The position numbers and the translations under genes are program-made. This document shows positions 1 to 8,570 of a stretch of DNA of 54,372 bases, piece by piece; positions within the stretch are counted from its first letter, which is position 1; each line of letters starts with the position of its first letter. The DNA is from Ferruginibacter sp. (GTDB lineage Bacteria; Bacteroidota; Bacteroidia; Chitinophagales; Chitinophagaceae), in assembly GCA_019638485.1 (NCBI GenBank), contig JAHBTP010000006.1, positions 1 through 54,372 of the forward strand, written 5' to 3'. The notes beneath the pieces were generated by a model. The model was given only the letters and a program-made list of their open reading frames with translations, was not told the DNA's origin and did no database searches.

Positions 1-323
1 TTCCTAAATAAAGTTACATCCCAAATCCTACTGGGATCAACCGGATTCATAAACTGAAAGTTTTTGGTATAAACATAAAGTCTAACCTGATTGGGATAGG
101 TAAGTTCAAGTACTCTGGCTTTGTTTGTCGTTAATTCCCCATAAATCTTTAATTGTGAAGAAACAAAAAGTGGAACTGCTGATAACAGACTGTCTATTGG
201 TTTATTCAGATAGTAATTAAAATCTAAATTATTAAGATAATAATAATTACTATCAACCTGAGCATTTGTATGTCTTATAGTTAATAAAATTAAAACCGTG
301 AGGAGAAAAAAGTTCTTTTTCAT
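1..323 (-). CDS. Exported protein of unknown function, 5' part only
   Basis: An open minus-strand frame starts with ATG at 323 and runs off the window, giving the first 107 residues. It begins MKKNFFLLTVLILL and continues to a plausible signal-peptidase I site after HTNA, just before QVDSNYYY. The rest is rich in Tyr, Asn and Leu and shows no motif I recognise. It lies 19 bp downstream of the lipoprotein gene ending at 343 on the same strand, so the two are probably co-transcribed and may act together at the cell envelope. Function unknown. The signal peptide and operon position are seen; everything else is inference. Confidence 0.7.
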   Translation of the reverse strand, partial: MKKNFFLLTVLILLTIRHTNAQVDSNYYYLNNLDFNYYLNKPIDSLLSAVPLFVSSQLKIYGELTTNKARVLELTYPNQVRLYVYTKNFQFMNPVDPSRIWDVTLFR

Positions 324-342
324 ATAATGAAATTTACTGTAG

Positions 343-1794
343 TTAATTTATTTTAATGAATTTAGTTTTTTCGGCATCAATAGTTTTATACAAACCAAAA
401 CCACTTGTGGAACTACTGCCTATAAATTGAATCAATAGAATCATTCCTTCTGTTCTTCGGTCTATACCACTATTAATCTGTCCCACACATGAATCATTAG
501 TGCTTTGAAGATTCCTCGTTCTAAGAAAGCTCTTAATTTTTATTAAATCCTCATTAACAATTGCATATAAAGTATCTCCACAATCCACGTATGACCTAAA
601 ATCCTGATAAAAATTTCTTGAATTACCAGCCGCTATGTCTTGTGGGTCATGCGGATGACGATCCTTTGGTAACGAATCTTGATGGCTGTGCCAATCAAAA
701 ATTGGCTGCCGGCCTTGAAGAACTCTTCTATTTGGTTTAACATTATTGGGGTCTTCATCGGTTCTCACTCCTAAGGTATCAATAACTCCATTCCCATTTT
801 TGATGCCGAAGAAATAATACTCCCAATTATGAGCTCTTGCTAAATTCCAAATAGAATCCCTTTTGTTTTTAATTGCTACTTGATCATCATGTAATTTTCT
901 TAAAATTGTAGAATCGAGTGTTATTGAACAAGGTAAAACCGGTTCTCCCTGTTCATCAAATTCTGTAACCCCAACAAATCCTCTTTTACATTCTTCATTA
1001 TCTGTATTTGTGGAACCTGGTGTGCCGCTCTCTGTTCCGCTGGTAGAACCACCACCACCTGATTCGGGTACCGTTAGCATATAAACTAACCCGGCGGGTT
1101 CGTAAAGGCACAAGGATTCTGTTGAGGTTATGGTAAATCCCGATGAGGTATAATACCCATAATTAAAAATGGTACAACCATTGGAAAAACTCAACTGGGT
1201 GCCATAATATATTTCAGGCTCTTCTGGGGATAATCTATTCAATAATTCCTCATCTGTTATAACAAATTCATTTTGCCCAAACATTTCATATTCGAGAGAC
1301 ATCATCATTTTAAAAAAATCTAATACCGTAAATATTTCTTCTGTTGACGTACCCGATTCCTCAATCGGGAGTTCATAGTATTTTATACCCTCAAGGAGTT
1401 TATACCATACTTCGCTATTTACTAAAATGGCTAATACGCCGCTTAGGTAACTTGCTCCTTCTTTCACTATCGGAACGGTAACCAAGGTGTCGCTTTCCGG
1501 TTCTGCGGATTGGTATGCCGGCCGGGAAATATTAATTTTTACGTGCTGCCAGGCCGGGTATCCCGTATTTTTTATAAAGTTATGCACGAAAGGTTTTATT
1601 ACATCCTGGCGTTTCATATCGTTAACGATTCTTTCTAAAACCGAGGGAACATTGGTGGGAAGGGAGAAGAATTTGTTTCGTTCAATAGCCAATATCTTAT
1701 CTGTAGAAAAATCAATTTTTCTACATGAAATCGGAAAAGAAATTGTTACAAAAACAATTATAATAAAGGTTATAAACTTCAGTATGTTTAACAA
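343..1794 (-). CDS. Lipoprotein with a C-terminal JAMM-like HSH...D motif, unknown function
   Basis: A 483-residue protein. The N-terminus (MLNILKFITFIIIVFVTISF) ends in a lipobox-like PISC, so it is probably a lipid-anchored envelope protein. The start is TTG; no ATG in frame would keep the signal sequence. A Gly/Ser/Thr-rich linker (GGGGSTSGTESGTPGSTN) separates an N-terminal half from a C-terminal domain of about 200 residues. That domain holds FDWHSHQDSLPKDRHPHDPQD, which resembles the HxH...SxxD metal site of JAB/JAMM or DUF4329-like domains, but Asp replaces the usual Ser. Family assignment is tentative and catalysis is not shown. The partial gene 19 bp downstream is probably in the same operon. 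Confidence 0.75.
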   Translation of the reverse strand: MLNILKFITFIIIVFVTISFPISCRKIDFSTDKILAIERNKFFSLPTNVPSVLERIVNDMKRQDVIKPFVHNFIKNTGYPAWQHVKINISRPAYQSAEPESDTLVTVPIVKEGASYLSGVLAILVNSEVWYKLLEGIKYYELPIEESGTSTEEIFTVLDFFKMMMSLEYEMFGQNEFVITDEELLNRLSPEEPEIYYGTQLSFSNGCTIFNYGYYTSSGFTITSTESLCLYEPAGLVYMLTVPESGGGGSTSGTESGTPGSTNTDNEECKRGFVGVTEFDEQGEPVLPCSITLDSTILRKLHDDQVAIKNKRDSIWNLARAHNWEYYFFGIKNGNGVIDTLGVRTDEDPNNVKPNRRVLQGRQPIFDWHSHQDSLPKDRHPHDPQDIAAGNSRNFYQDFRSYVDCGDTLYAIVNEDLIKIKSFLRTRNLQSTNDSCVGQINSGIDRRTEGMILLIQFIGSSSTSGFGLYKTIDAEKTKFIKIN

Positions 1795-1980
1795 CCGTTG
1801 CGTGGGGGGGCAACATAAACATATCAGATAAATTTAGAGTCTAAGATATACCATTTTTTTATAAAATCAATTTTTAGCAGGTAGCTTATTGAAAATGGCA
1901 TCAATAAATGCAATCGCCTTAGGGAGGTTAAAGAGCTTTTATACATTCAATAAAGAGGATACCTCTCCACCTTGTCTTGA

Positions 1981-2000
1981 TGAGCAAGCATGAGCAAGCA
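1981..2000. repeat. Perfect direct repeat of a 10-mer
   Basis: TGAGCAAGCA occurs twice back to back just before the hairpin repeat array. It could be slippage or the edge of an inserted element. Confidence 0.6.
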
Positions 2001-2031
2001 AGAGGTTGTTTTATAGCATTTTTTAGATTTC

Positions 2032-2533
2032 TGCCCGGGGACGCTACCCGCGTCCCCAATTCAAAGTTCGTTTTTTTAAAAACATTGAACAATACCTCAT
2101 CACAGTACTTTGTAGGTACCACCCCAAACAGTTGGGGAACTGGCGTTCCCGCCTTAAAACAAATTTCGGAATTATGAAAACAGGAAACAATACCTCATCA
2201 CGGCACTTTGTAGGTACTACCCCAAACAGATGGGGAGCTGGCGCTCCCGCCCTAAAGCAAATTTCGGAATTATGAAAACAGGGAACAATACCTCGGTTAG
2301 GTACTTTATGGGCTATCTTTTAAAAAAAGGGGAAACTGCGTTTCCCACCCCGGTGCAAAGTTCGAATTTTTAAGAACACAAAACAATACCTCATCAAGGT
2401 GCTTTACAGGGCAGATAACCCTTTCGGGCGGGGGCTACGCCCCCCACCCCAATTCAAAGTTCGGATTATTTCAAACACGAAACAATACCTCAAATTCGGT
2501 ATTTATGGAGCATAACTATTACGGATACACGAA
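2032..2533. repeat. Tandem array of about 98-bp units with variable hairpins
   Basis: The 11-mer AACAATACCTC recurs at 2088, 2186, 2284, 2382 and 2481, a spacing of 98, 98, 98 and 99 bp. Each full unit carries, about 45 bp after this core, a GC-rich inverted repeat: GGGAAC/GTTCCC, GGGAGC/GCTCCC, GGGAAAC/GTTTCCC and GGGGGC/GCCCCC. A fifth (GGGGACGC/GCGTCCCC, 2037-2057) lies in a partial unit at the left edge. Arm sequences differ but stay complementary, and every loop is closed by C-G and begins with T. After the hairpin comes a conserved CAAAGTTCGGA-like stretch. The last unit has no hairpin and ends in a different module (TATTTATGGAGCATAAC). No protein is encoded. Its role is unknown. Confidence 0.85.
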
Positions 2534-2846
2534 GATGTTTTAAGCAAGCCGAAATCCAAATTCTCTACACCCAATTATTAACTAATAACTAACTACTCCA
2601 CTGCATTTTATTCGTTGATTACGCAGATGGAGGCAGAAAAAATAGTAGCAAATCTCTGTGGTTGATTGTATTGTGCTTTTTTACTGCGAGGTTATGAAGA
2701 GCCATTCTGTTTAATTGTACCTTTTATTGTCATTTCCAAGCTGTCATTAATCCATGGATGGAGCATAAGTTAGTTCGCCTATATACAATCTTCAAATAGC
2801 TTTGGTATGGATGTTAGAAAACAACATGGTTTAAAACCGAAAAAAA

Positions 2847-2878
2847 TAAGGTTGTCTTCAAAAAAGAAAACAACCTAA
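2847..2878 (-). terminator. Rho-independent terminator of the POT transporter gene
   Basis: AAGGTTGTCTTC pairs with GAAAACAACCT across a six-A loop, with one mismatch. Read on the minus strand it is followed by a T run. It sits 34 bp past the stop codon of the transporter. Confidence 0.7.
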
Positions 2879-2911
2879 TAACAATTTTATGATTTACCGG
2901 CAACCCACTAT

Positions 2912-4408
2912 TTAGTGAATCCCTTTCATCGCCTTATTTAAGAATGGAGATAGTATCAACAACCCTACACCCGATCCAATCATCAACCATGAAATAGTAG
3001 AATATAGCTCTAAATTATATCTTTCTAAAAACTGCTCCAGCGTAGCAGCAAGATAGTTTCCTAAAGCAAAGCTTGCCATCCATACGCCCATCATTACTGA
3101 AACAATTTTACCCGGCGATAACTTAGTTACCATTGATAATCCTATTGGTGATAGCATCAACTCTCCGCAGGTAAGCAAAACATAAACAACAGTAAGCCAC
3201 ATTGGACTAACCAGGGTTCCTCCTTCTGCTTTATTAGCTGCAATTGTCATAATATAAAATGACAAGGCTCCGATAAACATCGCTATTGCAAATTTAATCG
3301 GCGTACGTGGATTAAGTTTTTTTGCAGCCAGTTTAATCCATAAAATAGAAAACAGTGGAGCTAAAGTAACAATAGCAATTGGGTTGATATTTTGAAACCA
3401 GGTGGTTGGAATTTTAAAGCTTCCGACCACACGATTGGTATTTTCCTCTGCAAATAAGTTGAATGTACCTCCTGCTTGTTCAAAACCTGCCCAGAATACA
3501 ATATTAAAAAATGCAAGAATCAAGATAACCAAAACTCGCGACCATTCGGTAGATCCATTCGTTCCTTTAAAGATAGAAAAACCAATAAAGATTGCGCCTG
3601 CCAATCCAACTATCGCAATTAAGATTTTATGAATCAGGTCACTAGTAGCTCCCCAAAATGCCATAATTCCAAATACAAGAGCCACATTTACCACAACATA
3701 TAAAATTATATCCCTCCAGTCTTTTGGTAGCAAATCGGTTTGTCCTGTGATTTTTGCTTTTGGAGGTAATCCTAAACCTTCTAATGTATTTCTTCTGAAA
3801 TGAAACCATAGCACACCGATTAACATTCCAACACCTGCTGCAATGAAGCCATATGGCCATCCAACATTTTCACCAAGGGTGCCTGCTACAAAAGGAGAAA
3901 GGAAAGCACCTATGTTAATCCCCATATAAAAGATAGTAAAGCCACCGTCTTTTCGCGGATCATCATTGTCATATAGATTTCCTACAATGGTAGAGATATT
4001 GGGTTTAAAAAATCCATTTCCTAATATTAATACACCCAATCCTAAGTAAAAAAAGTGTTGTCTGCCGGCTAACTCAGAAATCAAGGCATCGGTGGAACTT
4101 GCTGCAAGCATGAACTGGCCAATAGCCATGGTAATTCCACCAATCAAAATAGATTTCCTTTGCCCTAGAATATTGTCAGAAAACCATCCACCTAAAATTG
4201 GAGTCAAATAAACCAAAGCTGTAAAAATTCCATAGATAGCCAAAGACTCTGCCCTGTTCAAACCAAATCCGCCGGTAATTAATTGAGCAGTTAAAAAGAG
4301 GGTGAGCAAGGCACGCATTCCATAATAAGAGAATCGCTCCCACATTTCGGTAAAGAACAAACTGTAAAGCCCTTTGGGATGTCCGGTTTGGGAAGTTTTT
4401 TCAGCCAT
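2912..4408 (-). CDS. POT/PTR-family proton-coupled oligopeptide transporter
   Basis: A 498-residue inner-membrane protein, the usual length for bacterial POT transporters, which import di- and tripeptides with protons. The family hallmark ExxERFxYYG is present near the N-terminus (EMWERFSYYGMRALL), followed by the second conserved block around GGWFSDNILGQRKSI. The remainder is a string of hydrophobic helices typical of the 14-helix POT layout. The start ATG at 4408 puts the signature about 15 residues in, as expected. It is divergent from purD and followed by a terminator, so it is monocistronic. The exact substrate cannot be read from sequence. Confidence 0.93.
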   Translation of the reverse strand: MAEKTSQTGHPKGLYSLFFTEMWERFSYYGMRALLTLFLTAQLITGGFGLNRAESLAIYGIFTALVYLTPILGGWFSDNILGQRKSILIGGITMAIGQFMLAASSTDALISELAGRQHFFYLGLGVLILGNGFFKPNISTIVGNLYDNDDPRKDGGFTIFYMGINIGAFLSPFVAGTLGENVGWPYGFIAAGVGMLIGVLWFHFRRNTLEGLGLPPKAKITGQTDLLPKDWRDIILYVVVNVALVFGIMAFWGATSDLIHKILIAIVGLAGAIFIGFSIFKGTNGSTEWSRVLVILILAFFNIVFWAGFEQAGGTFNLFAEENTNRVVGSFKIPTTWFQNINPIAIVTLAPLFSILWIKLAAKKLNPRTPIKFAIAMFIGALSFYIMTIAANKAEGGTLVSPMWLTVVYVLLTCGELMLSPIGLSMVTKLSPGKIVSVMMGVWMASFALGNYLAATLEQFLERYNLELYSTISWLMIGSGVGLLILSPFLNKAMKGIH

Positions 4409-4576
4409 ATAAATTCTTTTTTTTTAAAAAAATGAGCAATTATTTCTGAAAAGTAAGCAAAATACATTTAACCTGATACCAAATCTTTTCAGAATTATAC
4501 TGTTAGATTTTCATGTTATAGAACGATAATAGATTTTGACTTACTAAATTCGCCGATAATAAACCGGTTTTACAAT

Positions 4577-5866
4577 ATGAATATATTATTAATTGGCGGG
4601 GGCGGAAGAGAGCATACTATGGCTTGGAAACTGAATGAAAGTCCGCTATGTGATAAATTATTTATTCTTCCGGGAAATGCAGGTACTGCAACATTGGGAG
4701 TTAATTTACCTATATCTATTACAAATTTTGAGGCCATTGGTGAAGCTGTATTAAAATATGAAATTAATATGGTTGTAGTTGGACCGGAGGAGCCCTTAGT
4801 AAAAGGGATTTATGATTTTTTTAAACAGGATGAGGGATTGAAAAAGCTCCTGTTTATCGGTCCTTCCGCAAATGCTGCTTTGCTGGAAGGTAGCAAGGCT
4901 TTTGCAAAAGCTTTTATGAACAGGCACGGAGTGCCTACTGCATCATACAAGCAGTTTTCTAAGAACGAATTTGATGAAGGGTGTGATTATATTAAGCAAC
5001 AACCATTACCGATTGTATTAAAGGCAGATGGCCTTGCAGCAGGAAAGGGAGTGATAATTTGTAATAATTATATAGAAGCACTATCTGAATTTGAACTGAT
5101 GCTGCTGCATTCTAAGTTTGGCAGGGCGGGAGAAAGAGTTGTTGTTGAAGCCTTTTTGACTGGAATTGAAATGAGTGTGTTTATTCTTACAGATGGTAAT
5201 TCATTTGTTTTATTGCCCGAAGCAAAGGATTATAAACGTGTAGGAGAAGGAGAAACCGGATTGAATACAGGCGGTATGGGAGCAATTAGTCCTGTTCCAT
5301 TTTTTAATGAGGCTCTTAAAGAAAAAATTGTTCAACGTATTATTCAGCCCACTCTTGATGGCTTGAGAAAGGAAAAGTTGGATTATAAGGGCTTTATATT
5401 TTTTGGATTGATGATAAGTGATGGAGAACCCTGGGTTATTGAATATAATTGCCGGATGGGTGACCCTGAGACCGAAGTTGTGCTTCCCAGGCTGAAAAAT
5501 GATTTTGTTGAATTGTTAAAGGCAACCGCGGATGGCACACTACATAAAATAGATGTAAAAACCGATTTTCGGGCTGCATCTACAGTTGTAGCAGTTAGTG
5601 GTGGCTATCCGGGAAAATATAAATCGGGAATTCCAATATATGGAGCAGAAGGTGGGATGCAGGAAAATGCCCTCCTTTTCCATTCCGGAACTAAAATGGA
5701 AGGAGAACAATTACTTACTAACGGAGGCCGGGTGTTGGCTATGACAGCATTTGGAAGTTCTGTAACGGATGCTACAAAACACGCCATGGATAAATTGGCT
5801 AAGGTGTCTTTTGAAGGGATGTATTTCAGACGAGATATTGGTTTTGAATTTTCAGATTCCCTTTAA
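4577..5866 (+). CDS. purD: Phosphoribosylamine--glycine ligase (GARS)
   Basis: A 429-residue cytosolic ATP-grasp enzyme that joins glycine to phosphoribosylamine, the second step of de novo purine synthesis. The N-terminal signature MNILLIGGGGREHTMAWKL, the central VLKADGLAAGKGV ATP-grasp segment, and the late EYNCRMGDPETEVVLPR block are all characteristic of PurD. Length is normal and there is no fusion to PurM or PurN. It stands alone, divergent from the peptide transporter, with a gap of about 215 bp before mreB. A second purine gene, purA, lies at 46070. Confidence 0.97.
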   Translation: MNILLIGGGGREHTMAWKLNESPLCDKLFILPGNAGTATLGVNLPISITNFEAIGEAVLKYEINMVVVGPEEPLVKGIYDFFKQDEGLKKLLFIGPSANAALLEGSKAFAKAFMNRHGVPTASYKQFSKNEFDEGCDYIKQQPLPIVLKADGLAAGKGVIICNNYIEALSEFELMLLHSKFGRAGERVVVEAFLTGIEMSVFILTDGNSFVLLPEAKDYKRVGEGETGLNTGGMGAISPVPFFNEALKEKIVQRIIQPTLDGLRKEKLDYKGFIFFGLMISDGEPWVIEYNCRMGDPETEVVLPRLKNDFVELLKATADGTLHKIDVKTDFRAASTVVAVSGGYPGKYKSGIPIYGAEGGMQENALLFHSGTKMEGEQLLTNGGRVLAMTAFGSSVTDATKHAMDKLAKVSFEGMYFRRDIGFEFSDSL

Positions 5867-6081
5867 CTAACGGTAATAAGTAAACGAAGTATTTCTTATT
5901 TTTTAACAAACTTTAAACAGCTAAAAAATTTAGCAATCCATTAGGGAGTGTAGTTTACAATGATTGGATAAAAATCAAGGAGTATTTATTGTTTGAAATA
6001 GGGCATAGAATCGTTGTAAAATCAAATATTTTGCTCCAAATTTGCGTGGATTGAATTTTTGAGCCGGAAGCTAATCGAATT

Positions 6082-7107
6082 ATGGGAATTTTTAATTTTT
6101 TGACAAAGGAAATAGCCATGGATTTGGGAACTGCCAATATCCTCATTATTCATAATGATGAAGTGGTAGTAAATGAACCATCTATTGTGGCTTTGGATAG
6201 AAATAATCCAAAGAATTTGCTTGCTGTGGGCAAGAAGGCATTGATGATGCATGAGAAAACTCACGACAGTATTAGAACTGTTCGCCCACTACGTGATGGA
6301 GTAATTGCTGATTTTAATGCAGCTGAGTTGATGATTAGGGAAATGATAAAGATGATTTTTCGTAAGAAACCTTTATTTGCTCCCAGTTGGCGAATGATGA
6401 TTTGTATTCCAAGCAGTATTACAGAGGTAGAAAAGCGTGCAGTAAGGGATAGTGCGGAACAGGCAGGTGCTAAGGAAGTGTATTTAATACATGAGCCAAT
6501 GGCTGCGGCCTTAGGTATTGGTATTGATGTGGAAGAACCGGTGGGTAACATGATTATAGATATTGGTGGAGGAACAACAGGGATAACTGTAATCGCTCTT
6601 GCAGGAATTGTTTGTGATCAAAGTATTCGTGTTGCAGGAGATGAATTTACCGCAGATATTATGGAAGCGCTTCGTCGTTATCATTCTTTGTTAATTGGAG
6701 AACGCACCGCAGAACAGATTAAAATTCAAATCGGTGCAGCATTAAAAGACTTAGAAAATCCGCCTGAAGATATTGCCGTTAACGGAAGAGATTTGGTGAC
6801 CGGTATTCCTAAACAAGTAATGGTGAGTTATCAGGAAGTAGCTGAAGCATTAGATAAAAGTATTTTTAAAATTGAAGAAGGTATTTTAAAAGCACTTGAA
6901 ACTACACCGCCTGAACTGGCTGCTGATATTTATCGTAGAGGATTATATATAACCGGGGGCGGAGCCTTGTTGCGGGGATTAGACAAGCGACTTGAAGCAA
7001 AGATTAAGCTTCCTGTGCATATTGCTGATGACCCATTAAAAAGTGTAGTGAGAGGAACGGGTTTGGCTTTGAAAAATTATGATAGATATCCTTTTGTAAT
7101 GCGTTAA
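6082..7107 (+). CDS. mreB: Rod shape-determining protein MreB
   Basis: A 341-residue bacterial actin that assembles under the inner membrane and directs lateral peptidoglycan synthesis. Actin-fold phosphate loops are seen at MDLGTANILI (near residue 14) and IDIGGGTTGITVIAL (mid-protein), with TGGGALLRGLDKRL near the C-terminus. The MreB signature HEPMAAALGIG is present. It is the first gene of mreB-mreC-mreD-mrdA-rodA. The sequence CAAATTTG about 40 bp upstream of the start is one mismatch from the TAnnTTTG -7 motif and may mark the operon promoter. Confidence 0.97.
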   Translation: MGIFNFLTKEIAMDLGTANILIIHNDEVVVNEPSIVALDRNNPKNLLAVGKKALMMHEKTHDSIRTVRPLRDGVIADFNAAELMIREMIKMIFRKKPLFAPSWRMMICIPSSITEVEKRAVRDSAEQAGAKEVYLIHEPMAAALGIGIDVEEPVGNMIIDIGGGTTGITVIALAGIVCDQSIRVAGDEFTADIMEALRRYHSLLIGERTAEQIKIQIGAALKDLENPPEDIAVNGRDLVTGIPKQVMVSYQEVAEALDKSIFKIEEGILKALETTPPELAADIYRRGLYITGGGALLRGLDKRLEAKIKLPVHIADDPLKSVVRGTGLALKNYDRYPFVMR

Positions 7108-7161
7108 TAGTACAGTATTTGTAATTAATGCTAATCTTATTATTCCAAAATCCACCTGTAT

Positions 7162-8016
7162 TTGCGCAATATCTTTTTATTTATACGCAGGTATTTTAAT
7201 GTACTGCTTTTTGTAGTACTACAGGTGATTTGTCTTTTGCTCATTGTTCGCTATAGTAAGTATCACCAAGCAATTTTTGGCAATACTGCTAATCAGATTA
7301 CAGGAAAAATAAATGCAGGATATAATAATATTGAATATTATTTCCATCTCCGTCAAACCAATGATTCATTGGTTAAGGCAAATGAAATGTTGTATAATAA
7401 GTTAAGATACAGTTTTAATTTGCCGGATTCTGTAAATAGAGAGATGTTAGATTCAATGAAGGTGGATTCACTCTATCCTTTTAGACAATATCGTTTTTCT
7501 TCTGCCAAGATTATTGCAAACGATGTTACCTTACCTAATAATTTTCTGGTATTATCAAAAGGTTCAAATGATGGATTTAAACCGGGTATGGGTGTTATAA
7601 CTGCACAAGGGGCTGTAATTGGTATTATAACTGATGTAAGCAATAACTATGCAGTGGTAATGAGTTTACTGCATAAAGACAGTAAAATAAGCGGTAAGTT
7701 GTTGAAATCGGGAGAAACAGGCACTTTGTTGTGGGATGGTAAGGAGCCCAATATTCTTGTAATGAATGGTGTATCTAAGGGAGCGAAGCCCATCGCTGGC
7801 GATTCAATTATTACCAGCGGATTTAGTACCACATTTCCAAAGGGATTGTTATTGGGAAGGGTTATTTCTGCAAAGCCTGATGAAGGCACAAGCTATTTAA
7901 AAATTACTTTAAGAAGCGCGGCTAATTTTAATACAATAGAGTATGGTTATGTAATTGATAACTTTGATGCCCCCGGTGTAAATAAACTTTTGGAAAAAGC
8001 AATTAAGCAACAATAG
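7162..8016 (+). CDS. mreC: Rod shape-determining protein MreC
   Basis: A 284-residue inner-membrane protein with one N-terminal transmembrane helix (about residues 11-30), a short coiled-coil stretch, and a periplasmic beta domain (residues 110-270) with the MreC patterns GSNDGFKPGMGVI and SGFSTTFPKGLLLGRV. It scaffolds MreB, MreD and PBP2/RodA. The start is TTG (TTG CGC AAT): no ATG lies upstream in frame, and this start gives the usual short basic N-terminus before the helix. It lies 54 bp after mreB and 3 bp before mreD. Confidence 0.93.
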   Translation: MRNIFLFIRRYFNVLLFVVLQVICLLLIVRYSKYHQAIFGNTANQITGKINAGYNNIEYYFHLRQTNDSLVKANEMLYNKLRYSFNLPDSVNREMLDSMKVDSLYPFRQYRFSSAKIIANDVTLPNNFLVLSKGSNDGFKPGMGVITAQGAVIGIITDVSNNYAVVMSLLHKDSKISGKLLKSGETGTLLWDGKEPNILVMNGVSKGAKPIAGDSIITSGFSTTFPKGLLLGRVISAKPDEGTSYLKITLRSAANFNTIEYGYVIDNFDAPGVNKLLEKAIKQQ

Positions 8017-8019
8017 ATA

Positions 8020-8553
8020 ATGCCTGTAATAGTTAAAAACCTATTTAGATTTTCATTGTTTATGCTGGTACAGGTATATGTACTAGACAATATTCGCTTA
8101 CATCAAATGGTAACTCCTTATTTATATTTCTTATTTATTTTATGGTTGCCGTTTCATATTAATCGCACATTGTTAATGATTATCGGTTTTGCTGTTGGGT
8201 TTACATTGGACAGCTTTCGGCACCAACCGGGTTTTCATGCTTCCGCTTGTGTGCTAATAGCATACCTACGCCCGTTTTTGATTAATATCTTAATTCCTCA
8301 AGAAGGCGCTGAATCAAACTATTTGGCTCCATCTGTACAGAGTATGGGTGGATTATTGGCATTTATGGTATATGCCGGGCTGCTTGCATTTATACATAAT
8401 GCTTGGGTGTTCTTACTTGAGGCCTGGCAGTTTGGGAGTGTGTGGTATTTTTTAACAAAGACATTATTGTCCACAGCAATTACATTAGTGCTAATTTTGA
8501 TTACCGAATTAATTTTTTCCCGGAAGCAACGGTTCCGGACTAATACAACATAA
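8020..8553 (+). CDS. mreD: Rod shape-determining protein MreD
   Basis: A 177-residue, very hydrophobic protein with about five to six predicted membrane segments, in the fixed position between mreC and mrdA. MreD is poorly conserved in sequence, so the call rests mainly on length, hydrophobicity, the FTLDSFRHQPGFHASACVL segment typical of the family, and gene order. It is an inner-membrane partner of MreC in the elongasome. Start ATG is 3 bp after the mreC stop, suggesting translational coupling. Confidence 0.88.
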   Translation: MPVIVKNLFRFSLFMLVQVYVLDNIRLHQMVTPYLYFLFILWLPFHINRTLLMIIGFAVGFTLDSFRHQPGFHASACVLIAYLRPFLINILIPQEGAESNYLAPSVQSMGGLLAFMVYAGLLAFIHNAWVFLLEAWQFGSVWYFLTKTLLSTAITLVLILITELIFSRKQRFRTNTT

Positions 8554-8570
8554 GCGTAATATTTTTAGCA

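Larger units (their letters stand above)
1795..2911. other. Long gene-free region
   Basis: About 1.1 kb without a believable gene. The short open frames here run through repeats and encode nothing recognisable. It holds a doubled 10-mer (1981-2000), the 98-bp repeat array (2032-2533), featureless AT-rich sequence (about 2534-2840) and the terminator of the peptide transporter. Confidence 0.7.

Noticed and set aside
1928..2177. Short open frames on both strands
   Set aside because: They run into the repeat array and have no recognisable content.
2032..2533. CRISPR array
   Set aside because: Units are about 98 bp, the conserved and variable parts are not repeat-and-spacer like, the variable parts are palindromes, and no cas gene is near.
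2032..2533. Integron cassette attC sites
   Set aside because: No open frames between hairpins, no integrase, and the conserved attC core sequences were not recognised.
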